Origin: Mauremys mutica | Taxonomy: Eukaryota; Chordata; Testudines; Geoemydidae | Direction of reading: 5' to 3' | DNA: 64,000 nucleotides | Assembly (NCBI RefSeq): GCF_020497125.1 | Contig: NC_059087.1 | Coordinates: forward strand, 15,037,925 to 15,101,924 | In this document: positions 12,701 to 23,615 of the stretch, piece by piece | How positions within the stretch are numbered: the stretch's first letter is position 1 | How the letters are laid out: each line of letters starts with the position of its first letter | Notes under the pieces: model-generated | Database searches by the model: none | Told to the model about the DNA's origin: nothing | The model's input: the letters and a program-made list of their open reading frames with translations, nothing else | Made by a program: the position numbers and the translations under genes

Positions 12701-12783
12701 GGGGATTGGTCCTGCTTTGAGTAGGGGGTTGGACTAGATGACCTCCTGAGGTCCCTTCCAACCCTGACATTTTATGATTCTAA
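12701..12783 (+). mobile_element. CR1 LINE, 3' end fragment
   Basis: The sequence GGTTGGACTAGATGACCTCC followed by GAGGTCCCTTCCAACCC and ending in a TATGATTCTA-type repeat is the conserved 3' terminus of CR1 non-LTR retrotransposons. CR1 copies are usually severely 5'-truncated, as here, and carry no reverse transcriptase sequence. The same tail is used by the SINEs in this window. Confidence 0.9.
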
Positions 12784-12865
12784 GCAAGTAAGAGGAGAAA
12801 AATGCTGTAAAAACGGCTCTTTCTTAAGCAGATTCCATTTTGCTAAGATAAATCGCCTGATCTAC

Positions 12866-12975
12866 AATCCGTGCTTATGCTTAAATAAATTTGTTAGTCT
12901 TTAAGGTGCCACAAGTACTCCTGGTTTTTTTTGCGGATACAGACTAACACGGCTGCTACTCTGAAATCCGTGCTT
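12866..12975 (+). mobile_element. Short Penelope-type 3' fragment with 11-bp TSD
   Basis: The body (12877-12964) contains ATAAATTTGTTAGTC, AAGGTGCCACAAGTACTCC and ACAGACTAACACGGCTGC, the 3'-terminal words also seen at 19790-19840 and 20785-20862. It is flanked by a perfect 11-bp direct repeat, AATCCGTGCTT, at 12866-12876 and 12965-12975, so it is one retroposed unit. It begins at ATGC, the point right after the predicted cleavage position of the hammerhead-like motif in the longer copies. Assignment to the Penelope-like class follows from that motif and is an inference. Confidence 0.75.
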
Positions 12976-15737
12976 TGTTATTCCCATATTCCCAGTTATA
13001 GAGATGTCAGGAGTGAGCTGAGTTTGCAAAAAGATGGGTGAAACCTTTTATTCGTAGCCATATATTCAGGTTGACTTCTAACATTAGAGTATCCACTTGA
13101 ACAGTGCTGAATGATCGTATATAATTATAATTAACCTTCTACTTCTGGTGCCAGGCAGCATTATTTCCAAGGCTGGGGAGAGATGAGGGAGGCTGTGTGA
13201 TGTGTAAGAGGCCTCTTGGAAGGACAGATCTTGCATGCTATTTAACTGCTCTGAAAACAGGTGGCTTTTGCTGCCTTTTGCACAGTTTGTTTTGTTATTT
13301 TCAAAGCAAAAGCAAGGAAATAAGATGGATTTTCTTGTTTGGGTGATTTTGATGGTGAGTGAGGTGTCTGAACTACTTCTAACTTTTGGCTGTTGGGGGT
13401 TGATGAGTTTTTCCCTATTATCTGCTGATGCTTTATAAAGAAGCAGGAAATATATATTGTAGATCTAAAGAGGCGAGCGGAAGGGCCACACAGATCAATG
13501 TCTCCTTCACTATTGCAAGCACACTGTAAGATTGAGAAAGACTCTGAAAACAAAAGTGTTCTAAGACTAAGTGGCTGGTGGAACCCAGATAATTCCTGTG
13601 CTTTGTTGTGGACGCTGTAGATGACTGTTCATGCTGGAGAGGGCTTTTACTAGGATTGCTCTGGAGGAAAAAAATTCTGCGTTTAAAATTTATATGAACC
13701 TTGGAATTTGTAAAACAACAGTATTTCATTGGATGGCCCTAGCTGACTTAGAGAAAAATGCATAATCTTACAACACATTGAAGATTTAAGTATGAATATG
13801 TAACCTCCCTGGGCATCCTAGGTATTGATCTTGTCAGAATTTTGCCATTGGATGCTGTGTGCGATAAAGTGAGTCGCCACAGGGGATAACCACATCTGGG
13901 CAGAGAGTGTATCTTTAATCTGAGTATGCACACCAAGTCCCATTTCCAGCAATGCCTATAGATTCATCAGGGGAGACAGAGGGAAGCAAAGCAACTGAAC
14001 AGGTGCAAAAAATAGGGGTGGGGGGGAGGAATCTGAAAAGCAGGGATTTTGCTCTAATTTCAGGGGGTAAGGACAGTCAACATATGACTTTTGTGGATGG
14101 GCCAATGTTGTAACCATTCTCATGGTGCTGCAGCCCACCAAACCCTACGTTGAAGCTCTAAAAGGCCCTGTAAAAACAGACTAACACGGTTCTGAAATAA
14201 GGATGCGATGCTGTTTTGGTTTTGCCTGTGCATGTAATACCATGTGTCTCATGGTGTTTGGGATGCTATTGTGTTAAAATGAACCCCCATTATAGTAAGG
14301 TTGTGTGTAGATGGGCCAGAAAACAACTGACAAACATGACGAGAGAGATGGAACCAGACCCTCAGCCTGTATACATTGGTGTAGCCGTGGTTGTCAGGGG
14401 AGCTGTCTGATTTACACCACTTGAGAATCTTACCCATGAATACTTTACCTTGTCCCCTTTTACTCCTGAATTAGCCCTCTTCAAATTCTGCTGGACTGGA
14501 TCTTCTCAAGAAAAGGGTCACTGAAGGAAAACGGACATGGATGCTGCCTATAAGAAATGGTATTTACATCCCCAAAGAGAGCAAGATTCCCCCCTCCCAA
14601 TACAAACAAACAAAATAAAACCCCAGCTGGATAAATTGTGCCATTTCTGTAATCCCTGTCGCTTCAGTTGAATGTGAGCAAGGTTGTAGTAGCCGCGACT
14701 AGTGCAACAGAGTTCAAACAAATGAAGAATCAGTCTGAAGTTCACAATACTGACAACGCTGTCAGCACAGGGCCCAGATGTTGCAAGGTTTAATTTAAGA
14801 GACAGGTTGAGGGGGGGGGGGGCGCGGGATTTTTCAGAGACAGGTATTCTCTGAAACCATGTATAAAAGCAGCTATTCAGAAACCTCTGCCCATGTGATC
14901 ATGCAAAGGCTGCATATTTAAGTGGTTGGCGGTACTGAAACACAGAACCCTTATTTATTCATACTCTCCCATGGTAACGTGCACACTGTTAAAATGCTGC
15001 AAGTCAAGCATAGATCAACAAAACTTGGGAATTTGGATCTTGTCTAGATGAGGAAAATTAGCACCAACGTAGCAAAACCAATATAATTGCACAGGAAAAT
15101 CGTAATGCACACAGACTGCTCTGGTTTATAACGTGGCTTACTTACAAGTTATGCTCGTGCAGTGCATCTATATTGAGGGTTTAGCTACACGGTACAAAAA
15201 TACCCAGTAGAGAGCTGGTGTTTGAGGATGGGCTGAAATTCCAAGGTCTAGTCTCTTCAGGCTAAGGATTTAGTCAGTTAAATCCTCCCCTTTCCTGTCA
15301 AGAACTGAGATAATAATAGACTTCTCCTTTGTGCCTAGGCCTGGCACCTTTCAGACCAAATAAGATCATCCATTGCTTATGTGTCTAAGTTCTTCTGCTG
15401 GTGCCCAGCACAGTGGTATCTGAGCAGCCTGTGGTGGCCTCAGGGTAGAAGCAGGGCCAGCCGTAGCATTTTTAAACAAGCCTGCCGCCTATATGAAAAG
15501 AAAATATGAGAGACTCTATGCAATTGGGTTGGTTAGCAGGACTTGGGCTGAAACTATTTGTATGAAGTTGGAGACTGGGTCAGAGTTTTGAAGGCTAGTG
15601 ATGAAGTCCTGAAAACTGGGATTTGTGATAAGTCTTTGCTATATCATTGCTACTGGACATATTTTTAATACTGGTTCTTAGACATGTGTTTGAAAATATT
15701 ACTTGTAAAACAACAACACCTAACATTGTTGTCAACT
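12976..15737. other. Mostly unique sequence with a small repeat scrap and a G12 tract
   Basis: A scrap with ACAGACTAACACGG lies at about 14177-14193, the terminal word of the Penelope-type family. A run of 12 G lies at 14811-14822, followed by GCGCGGG. Diverged MITE-like words (GGGTTTAGCTACAC) appear near 15177. The 60-103 codon open frames here show no recognisable protein. No gene is supported. Confidence 0.45.
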
Positions 15738-15962
15738 AAGATTGTGGTCCAGTTGTGCCAAGCACTGTACAAATGCTAAGTAAGTGACAGTATCTGTCCC
15801 AAAGAGTTTATAATCTAAATAGACAAACCACATGGAATGGGAGTGGAAACAGGTACAGAGAAATGAATTGCCCCAGGTCAAAAAGCAGTTGCAGAGTATG
15901 GAATAAAATCTGGGTTTTCCAATTCCTGGTCCAGTGTCCTGTCTACTAGACTATGCTACCTC
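15738..15962 (-). repeat. MIR-type CORE-SINE, amniote subtype
   Basis: Read in reverse, the copy shows a tRNA-like head (GTCTAGTAGACAGGACACTGG), the MIR core, and a tail with 'tagattataaactctttggga' and 'cagtgcttggcacaa'. The long tail is the bird/reptile style of MIR. It is nearly full length. Confidence 0.75.
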
Positions 15963-16195
15963 CCAAATATTGGTCTTATTTTCAGAATTAAGTGGTTGAA
16001 TTGTGAATGAAAAAATATACATATAGTGGCTGTGATATAGATAGAATAACTGGCCAACTGGATGTTGTTTGCCCACTCAGTTATCCACCTTGCATGTGTG
16101 CTTATGGTAATTCTGCTTGCAATTTAGGTGCAGAAATTAATGCACGTATACTTTGATCCTTTTGAGATCTGGGCTCTGTGACATACCTAGGGTAA

Positions 16196-16405
16196 AATCC
16201 AGACTAATTAATAAATAGCATTGTCACCCCGACCTCCAATCTGAGGTGCCCTTTATCATGCTTTGCTGCTGACGCCTCCAGTCCTGGACTGTTCACAAAC
16301 AGCCTCCAGCATGTAAGTTACTCCCAGCTATGTCTGTGTGTGCTGCAGCCAGTCACACATTGACTCTGACTAGCCTGGCTATATTGCAGGGTGACCCCCA
16401 ACACA
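16196..16405. repeat. GC-richer segment, possibly an older repeat
   Basis: This stretch (TCCTGGACTGTTCACAAACA, AGCCTCCAGCATGTAAG, TTGCAGGGTGACCCCCAAC) differs in composition from its AT-rich surroundings and ends exactly where a hAT transposase remnant starts. It may be part of another repeat disrupted by the hAT copy. I cannot name it, and a library search would decide. Confidence 0.3.
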
Positions 16406-16410
16406 GCAGC

Positions 16411-16877
16411 TACAACAGTGCCATGAGAACGCCTGTTCTCACTTTCAGGTGACCTTGTGAACAAGAAGCGGGCAGCATTATCTCATGCAAATATAAACAA
16501 ACTTGTTTGTATGGGTGATTGAGCAAGAAATAGGACTGAATGAACTTGTAGGCGCTAAAGTTTTACATTGTTTTATTTGTGAATGCAGTCATTTTTGTTC
16601 ATAATTCTACATTTGTAAGTTCAACTTTCATGATAAAGAGATTGCACTACAATACTTGTATTAGGTGAATTGAAAAATACTATTTATTTTGTTTTTTACA
16701 GTGCAAATATTTGTAAAATATAAAGTGAGCACTGTACACTTTGTATTCTGTTATAGTTGAAATCAATATATTTGAAAATGAAGAAAACATCAAAACAATT
16801 TAAATCAATAGTATTCTATTATTGTTTAACAGCACAATTAATTGCATGATTAATTTTTTTAATCCCTTCAGAGCCCT
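16411..16877 (+). pseudogene. hAT transposase C-terminus plus 3' end (dead copy)
   Basis: From about 16412 the plus strand reads a hATC-like end: TVP, an in-frame TGA stop at 16424-16426, then ERLFSLSGD, then a run ending in NINKLVC. The ERxFSxxG and N-xxL pattern is the dimerisation region of hAT (Ac/hobo) transposases. Next comes an AT-rich 3' untranslated region and a degenerate terminal repeat ending in GAGCCCT at 16877. Only the last 40 or so residues are represented, so it has no activity. The second half matches, base by base with divergence, both arms of the element at 45996-47078. Confidence 0.8.
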
Positions 16878-18060
16878 ATTTTTTATGTGATGGGACAGTG
16901 TAAAGTGGTCTCAGATCTGTGGAAACAGCAACACAGATTTCATTTCTATTGGTCGTCTCTGCTGCACAGTTGGAGAACACGTTGTTCAAGGGCTGGGAAC
17001 TCACTGGAACTTTAGTGTATTTCATAAGAGGTATAAAAGATAGGAGAGAGCTAGGGAAAATAAACTGAAACAGTGTGCAGTGATCAGTGACTTCAGTGGG
17101 ACAGGATTTCACCAGTGGCAAAAACCCCCATTGGCTTCAGTGGGGCACGGATTTCACTCAAATCCCGAGTGTGTCTAATTTTATCTTTCATTTAACTTTC
17201 AGTGTAGCAGTGCAGTTAAAGTGGAAAAGAAAACGTTTCAATCCAAGAACAGATTTTATTGTCCAAGTAGAGAGTCGGGTGAACTCTTAATTTGTGCAAT
17301 TGAGTAGTTGGCTATCTTTTATCTAGTTAGTTATTTGTTAAATAGAAGTGCTAATTTTGTCTGCACTATGTGCCAATATAACATGCTGTGGGCCTTGTGG
17401 AGTCTCAGATATGGACTGCCTTTAAGGTTTAAAGGATACCTGCAAGCAACTGCCCTTTAAACTTCATTTGCTTCACATGAGCAAGCTAAAAACAGTATGT
17501 TTGAGTGTGGCAATAGCTATACGCTCTTCTGAGGGGGAGGGGAAAAAAAGGCATTTTTTACATATTCTCTCCAGTAGTTCATCTGTAGTTACCCTGGGCT
17601 CCACTGTGTATAAGACAAATTAAGCTAATAAAACAGTATCTTGTAACATCATAGCAAATAAATTGGCTAATCTGTATGCAAGTTTGTTTGTTACTGTACC
17701 AAATTTAAACCAGTGAAATACTTCCTTCATGTTGAGGGATAGACATTAATAAGGTGCCGAAGTTTAAAAAAAACCCAATAGATTAGTAAAAGAGCATATT
17801 ATTGAAGCATTAGCAGTTTCTCACTGTAGCACTAATGAACTGGATTGCAGACTGAGATGTTCAAGAAAAATCGGTGTGTTAAACATTTTTTGAATATAAT
17901 GAACTTAATCCTTGGTTTGGTGATATATTAATAAATTACTGAAAATAGGTTTTGAAAAAATCTGCACCTCTTCAATTCCTGTTCAGTGGCTTTCTCTAAA
18001 TGTTTATTTTAAGCCGCAGCTCTTTCCACCAGTCCTTGTCTCAGTAGGGATGTTGGAATT
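16878..18060. other. Unique sequence, no gene seen
   Basis: A diverged 'cccattggcttcagtgg' repeat word occurs at about 17128-17145, related to the repeat at 6951-7050. The rest is plain AT-rich sequence with no exon signature. Confidence 0.5.
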
Positions 18061-18201
18061 AGAGCTAGTTGGACAATGTTTTCTTCTCCCCATGGAAAAT
18101 GTTAAATTTCTGTTTAAAAACTGAAAATGTTCTGGTTTTCAAAAAAACTCAAAACTTTTGGCAGAAAAATAGCTTTTATGGAAAACTTTTTGACCAGCCC
18201 T
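18061..18201. mobile_element. AT-rich hAT-like MITE (AGAGCTGGT...ACCAGCCCT ends)
   Basis: The left end AGAGCTAGTTGGAC and right end TTGACCAGCCCT are imperfect inverted repeats. The interior is a series of 'gaaaatgtt', 'ggttttcaaaaaa' and 'ggaaaactttttg' words that can fold back. The element at 58202-58601 has the same type of ends and a perfect 8-bp duplication, which supports hAT. I did not find a clear TSD for this copy. Confidence 0.55.
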
Positions 18202-18726
18202 TGTAGGGGCACCACTTAATTTTCATGGCAACTGAGTGAGATACCACAATTATCAAATTATCTTATTTCATGGACTAATAACCTTGTGAGTGTGTCCAAA
18301 TCTTCCTCTTCCTTGCTGGATGGAATCAGAACTGTTTACCTGTGTAGTAAGCCCCATTGCTATCAGTTTTTCCTTCCACCTGCCCTTTTGGAGCATTCGA
18401 GTTCTAGCCTTGAACCCATCATGAATTTCCAAATAGGTATGGCGAGTAGCAGAGTGACAACTCTAAAGTCCCTGGCTTCCATGGATGAGTTTCAAGTATT
18501 CACAACTGCACTCTGGGCAAAGTGTTCAAAATAATGAAACCAGTTATTTATTTACCTGTTAAGTCTCATTACCCATCAAAGGTTGGGTGAATCTTCATGT
18601 GTGTCATGAGAAAAATGGACATTGATGTTTATGTAGGTTTTCTTAATCTGAGACATGAGCTATTGCAAAGTAAAATTAAACCAAGAACTCCCTGCAATGA
18701 GTGCATGATTGTTGCGGAAGCCTGTC
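18202..18726. other. Unique sequence, no gene seen
   Basis: The 82-codon open frame here (18286-18534) shows no recognisable domain and no credible splice context. No other structure is visible. Confidence 0.45.
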
Positions 18727-18945
18727 ATAGTGGTTAGAGGACAGGACTTGGTGTCAGGAAATCTAGGAGTTCAGAGAGTAGGAGAGTCAGGATATGCCAC
18801 TGACTTTCTCTGTGACTTTGGGCAAGTAATTTTAATTTCTCTTCCTCAGTTTCTCCATCTATAAAATGAGGATAGTTGATCTCACAGGGGCTGGGAGACA
18901 TTATTCCTTGATATATTTGTAAAACACTCTGGAATCCTATGACAG
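18727..18945 (+). repeat. MIR-type CORE-SINE
   Basis: The tRNA-like start ATAGTGGTTAGAGGACAGGAC is followed by 'gatatgccactgactttct', 'gactttgggcaagtaattt', 'cctcagtttctccatctataa' and 'aaaatgaggatagttgatc'. This is the textbook MIR order. The minus-strand open frame across it is a by-product. Confidence 0.85.
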
Positions 18946-19457
18946 AAGATGCAGTAGTATAGGAGTGCATGATGTTCTGTCCTGAAGAGGTTTGAGGATG
19001 ATGTTTACTTGTTTGTGATAAAGTTGGGAGATGACGTACAAACAAACAGGCATCAGCAGTGGCCATGTAGCTCACAGCTTTACCGTTGCAAGTAGGTTTT
19101 AATTTGCAGTGATAAAAGGAGGCAATCAGTATATTTTACTCGCTAAGAAATAGCTACATGCGGCAGAGCTTTCCATGCACTTCTTAAAACCACACTTTTA
19201 TTTAACTTTACAATGAGACTGATTTTTTTTAAAAGAAATTAACAATCTGTAGCTACCAGTGCAGTTAAAAGGGCTATTTCTCCAGGTTTTTTGTTACCAT
19301 GAATGCTACTTACATGAGCCAGAACTTCTCTGACCAACATATCAACTATTTTCTCTCTTCTCCCTTTGTTATCCTATATTATCATGCACTAGCTTATAAA
19401 ATCCCATAATTAACTTTGTCAATTGAAGTTGCAGAATACAAGAAAGCAATAGATTGC
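18946..19457. other. Unique AT-rich sequence
   Basis: No repeat, exon or RNA gene recognised before the Penelope-type insertion. A T/A tract lies at about 19226-19235. Confidence 0.45.
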
Positions 19458-19858
19458 TTATAATTTTGCTGAACTTGAATTAATATGCAAACTAGATACC
19501 ATTAACTGTGGTCTAAATAAAGACTGGGAATGTTTGGGTCATTACACCAATTGAATCTATTTCCCTATGTTAAGTTCTCCTCACACCTTCTATGGGCCAT
19601 CTTAATTATCACTTCAAAAAGTTTTTTTGCCTCCTGCTAAATTGAGATAGCTCATCTCAATTGATTAGACTCTGCCTGTTGGTATGCATACTTCCACCTT
19701 TTCATGTTCTCTGTATGTATAAATATCTCCTGTCTGTGTGTTCCATTCTATGCATCCGAAGAAGTGAGCTTTAGCTCACGAAAGCTCATGCTAAAATAAA
19801 TTTGTTAGTCTTTAAGGTGCCACAAGTACTCCTGTTTTTGTTTTTTTTTTATAATTTT
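19458..19858 (+). mobile_element. Penelope-type element fragment with 10-bp TSD
   Basis: The body (19468-19848, 381 bp) is flanked by TTATAATTTT at 19458-19467 and 19849-19858. It contains 'aaagactgggaatgtttgggtcatt', a hammerhead-like motif at 19752-19791, then 'ataaatttgttagtctttaaggtgccacaagtactcctg' and a T-rich end. The last block is shared with 12877-12925. No reverse-transcriptase or GIY-YIG coding sequence is readable, so this is a truncated, non-coding copy. Penelope-like elements are known to carry minimal hammerhead motifs in their terminal repeats, and that is the basis for the class. Confidence 0.7.
19752..19791 (+). ncRNA. Hammerhead-ribozyme-like motif (degraded core)
   Basis: The order is GCAT (stem I), CCGAAGA (core, consensus CUGANGA, so one U-to-C change), one A, GTGAGC / GCTCAC (stem II, 19764-19769 with 19774-19779), GAAA (19780-19783), GCTC, then ATGC closing stem I. 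The predicted cleavage is after 19787. Stem III is almost absent, like the minimal dimer-type hammerheads reported in Penelope-like retroelements. The extra A before stem II and the core change make activity of this copy doubtful. Confidence 0.5.
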
Positions 19859-20731
19859 CAGTGACTGTTCCTTTCCTTTTCAGTTTTGTAACACAGTTTT
19901 GAATTCATTCTCTTCCCCCGAAGAGTAAGTAAACTTTCACATTGCTCACTGGTGCATTCAGAATTTCTGAAGCATGTGAGAGAGAGCATTTTACAGAGCT
20001 GCCCAGAGCAAAGATTCCTTTCAGTGCATGCTGCCCTTGGGGTTTGTGCATCTAATATTTCTAAGGTCTGGCAAGTGCAGTAGAAGCACTACAGTGTATG
20101 GCATGTAAGTTTGTTCTTGAATAGTGTTTAAATGTGTTCTGTGTTGTGTTTTTGAGACTAATTTTTTTTGCTTGACTGACAAGTTTTTTGCGTGAAACGG
20201 AGGAGTGTGTTGAAGGAACATAGCAGGGATGGAGAGTGTTTTAATACCTGTAAGAAAAAATTGTCACAACAAGAGTATCTTAGTGCTCTTGATAACCAGA
20301 TTTAAAAATCTGGCCTTTAATTTTCCATGGCAGCCACAAGAGGAAGTTAAAACAATTGGTTATGCAGATTGTATTTATATGTTCAGGATTTTTTGAGCCC
20401 CTTTATCAATAGCAATTTTTGAAATCTGCTTTGTTGCATGATTATTGATTTACTGACTCAAAGCATCCATCCACAATCTCAAAGGCTTTTTAGACCTTCT
20501 AAAAATAGTAGGTTGCCAGGGGGTCGCCATTTGACTTCCTTTTGATTTCCCGGGAGGAGGAAGACTCTACCATTGCTTTTATGTCATTCTCACTTACCCA
20601 TATTGAGCTTTATGGAGCTGTGTATCATCTCCAACCTGTGGTCTTCCCAGCTGTTCATGCAGTTTACATCCAACCAGAGGGGAGAATCGCCCCCAAAGCC
20701 CTAGTTGTCTGGCAGAAGCAAAAACACAAAC
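19859..20731. other. Unique sequence, no gene seen
   Basis: No recognisable exon or repeat. The open frame from 20542 runs into the neighbouring insertion and is not a gene. Confidence 0.45.
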
Positions 20732-20884
20732 TCACAGGACTCATGCATCTGACGAAGTGGGTATTCACCCACGAAAGCTTATGCTCCAAGACTTCTGTTA
20801 GTCTACAAGGTGCCACAGGACTCTCTGTCGCTTTTCAGATCCAGACTAACACGGCTCCCCCTCTGATACTTGTCACAGGACTCA
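20732..20884 (+). mobile_element. Penelope-type fragment with perfect 12-bp TSD
   Basis: The body (20744-20872, 129 bp) sits between two copies of TCACAGGACTCA (20732-20743 and 20873-20884). It holds a hammerhead-like motif at its 5' end, then 'cttctgttagtctacaaggtgccacaggactctc' and 'cagatccagactaacacggc'. The 3' words parallel those of the 12.9-kb copy but differ in detail, so it is a related subfamily. It has no coding sequence. Confidence 0.8.
20745..20784 (+). ncRNA. Hammerhead-ribozyme-like motif (intact core)
   Basis: GCAT (20745-20748) pairs with ATGC (20781-20784) as stem I. CTGACGA (20749-20755) fits CUGANGA exactly. GTGGGT (20757-20762) pairs with ACCCAC (20767-20772) as stem II, and GAAA is at 20773-20776. 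GCTT follows, with predicted cleavage after 20780 (NUH = CUU). One unpaired A at 20756 and a near-absent stem III depart from the classic fold but match minimal Penelope-associated types. It is a structural call and cleavage is unproven. Confidence 0.6.
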
Positions 20885-21012
20885 GTTAACTAAGAGTTTA
20901 ATACTTATACATTTGTTAGCTTTAACCAGAATCCAAGTTGTCATAGTCCCTTTAAATCAGGGTGTAGGTGTCTGCATGAGTTTTAACATTCCCTCAAGAG
21001 ACGGAAAAGCTA

Positions 21013-21130
21013 CTTAGGTTGTAAGCTCTTTGGGGTATGAGTTTTTGTTCTGGTTATACAACACCTACTACAATGGAGGGCCTGGTCTGTGACTGGGGCT
21101 CCTAGATGCTAGGTTAATACAAATAAATAA
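21013..21130 (+). repeat. MIR-type SINE, 3' tail fragment
   Basis: 'gtaagctctttggggtatgag', 'acaacacctactacaatgg', 'gactggggctcctagatgct' and 'aatacaaataaataata' follow the 3' tail order of reptile-type MIR SINEs. The tRNA-like head is missing. Confidence 0.7.
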
Positions 21131-23524
21131 TAGTGCTACAGCGGCAACTTGAGAGAGGTGAGATTTTTATTGTTTCACTTTCTTTGGATTTACAGAATGT
21201 TTGACAAATCTTACAGATTCCGCTCCTTTTCATGAGGTCTAAGTGTAAGATGTTGTTCTGAAAGTGTGAAGTGCTACATAACCAAGGGAGAGAAGTAGCA
21301 AATCCAAAGTCATGTAGGAAGGTATGACATGGGAATATAAATGGAGGATGGGAATGTTAAGGTAACATTGCCTTTAGGCGCTTTCAGGACACGGTTAAAA
21401 TGTTACTGACTTGGAATCATTCTGGTGTCTTTGTAGATGTCCATGCGTAGCGTAGGAAGAGCCAAGCTGGCTCAAATGAGTGGCTGTCTAATCTGGTGTC
21501 CTGCTGCTGCTAGGGGCCAGGGACCAGCTGCTTCAGAGGAAGGTGAAAAGTGTCTGTAGTAGGCACTGATGGGTTAGCGAGGAAAAAATGACTCCTTCGT
21601 GATTTCATTGCTGTGCATTTTATTAAAGGTGCAGGGAGACCCCTCACACCCCCTATACTCAGACAATGTATGTCTGAGTATAGGAAAGACCAAAGGACTG
21701 CTAACTATGTGCATTGGTGTTTTTTAGTCTGAATTTTCTTCTTCCTCTCAGAGGTGTTGAAAATAATTTTCTGTATCTCTGCTCGTCATGTGCATCGTAG
21801 GTGGAAAAAGCCCAGGGAGAGTCACACAGAGCTGCCTTTCTTGTCACGTGAGATTTAAGCAGAAATGACAGTTGGACAGAAGCGAGTAGGGGTGAGGTGG
21901 TGGAGTTTTTTTCTGGTATGGAAGGTTTGTGGTCAGCTTTGTGGGTGAGGAAGCACCTCATGGTGCAATCCATATCAGATCTATAGCTGAGCGAGCATGA
22001 TTTCCTCTCTAGTGCCGATGCATCTCTCATCTCAAGAAGGCTCTGATGGATTGATTCTGCCTTTGTTTCCTGATCTGACTGTTGCTGCTGAATGTTGCCT
22101 TTTTTTTTTAATTGGGTATTTGAGGGGCAGGAGCGGAGGATGTTGTAAATCAGATTAATTTGTTGTGACACCACTTCAGATTTCCTCCAGAGCCAACCAG
22201 CCACGACCAATCATCTTTGCATTAGCATGAATAAACTGACGTGTTCCTTTCCACCCTGACGTTCACTGGATCCACAATTGGAAAACCATGGTTTAAGTGT
22301 GCTTGTGATTTCCTGGCTTAAATACAAGAGCCCAATTCCTTCCTTCATATGCAGAATCGATAGGGCAGCTCTTCATCTGATGCATTGTGCCTTTATCCAA
22401 TTGTACTTGAGAAATGCCAGAGACTTTCCGTCACGAAGGATCATTAAATCCTTCATGTCATCCCCGTGTTCAGTATTGCAGCTGTACGGTGCTGATTAAC
22501 AAACTGCAGGAAATGGTAACGCTGTACTTCCTATATCTGCCACCCACCCCCAACCCTTTGCATCCCTACGGCTAAAGGCATTTGTAGCTATAGATTTATT
22601 GCTGAGGGAGGGAGACCTTTCTAGCATGGGTGCAATCCATGACAAATTTTTGGGGAATTTGTTGGTAAGGAGTGAAGTTGGTGGGGATGATGGTGGTGTG
22701 CTGGTGGAGTGACACATGCAGCATCTAATTCAGTGTGATATGGTGTGAATAGCAAGTCAGCATTAGCATTCCTTTGTGTAGACCAAGTCCTGACTCTCAG
22801 CAGAGATGTGGAACAGCGGGTGAGCTGTCACAGGAACTCAGATTTTGCTAGGGATGAGGTGAGGTTCTGAGGGTGGCATTTTTATTTGGAAATCCTGCAT
22901 CTTAACTGCAAGTACAGTGTTTCTGAAAGACTGGCAAAACGTGTTGGTAGTTTGGTTTTTGCAAAACCTCATTGTCAGATTGTTGATGTACAAAACTTGT
23001 ATGAGGACTGGCTTTCATCCCATTTAGTCCCTTCACCACCAGAACTCGGGGAGTGGGTTGAAGAAATTTTGATTTATTGTTCCAGACCATCTCTGAGAGT
23101 CAGTAAATGAAAAATAGAGGTAGGCCTAAATCAAAACCTCACATCCAAACACTCCTGAATTTTGAGCAAGTTCCAAGCTAGAGCTCAGAGCTTTTCAGCT
23201 GTAATAAAAATGGTACCGTTGCAACACCTTTGAGCCAGATAAGCAATCCTGCTATTTTTTTCTGTTGGCCCAGAGCAAAACGTTTCTCTGCACGCCAGCG
23301 TATCAGCATTCCTGCGTCGATGAGATCTATTGTATAATAATTATAAGCTCTTCAGTGAAAGCAAAAGGAGCTTGTTTCAAGAGAAATCGTATTCACCTCA
23401 GCATCTGGAAAAGAAAATATAGTTGAGAAATTCCTAGTTTCCCATGGACCATCTGTGCTCTGTAATATAGCATACTATGAAGTTCAGCAGGACTTCATAA
23501 AGAATAACTTACCCTATTTGAACA
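21131..23524. other. Unique sequence with one long non-homologous open frame
   Basis: The minus-strand open frame at 21701-22210 (169 codons) is among the longest in the window outside GC-rich or T-rich repeats. It has a lysine/glutamine-rich segment fed by a T tract and no domain I recognise. I do not call it a gene. Other frames are 60-75 codons. No repeat family is identified. Confidence 0.4.
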
Positions 23525-23615
23525 GGGCATATTGTCACTTATTTGCTTAGTGCTGGGAATGTGCTCCACACTGTGCAAGTAACAAAGGTTATGACAGTCC
23601 CTGCCCAAAAGAGAG
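23525..23615 (-). repeat. MIR-type SINE tail, diverged
   Basis: 'cttagtgctgggaatgtgctccacactgtgcaag' and 'gacagtccctgcccaaaagag' match the reversed tail of the reptile-type MIR. Only the tail is present. Confidence 0.45.
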
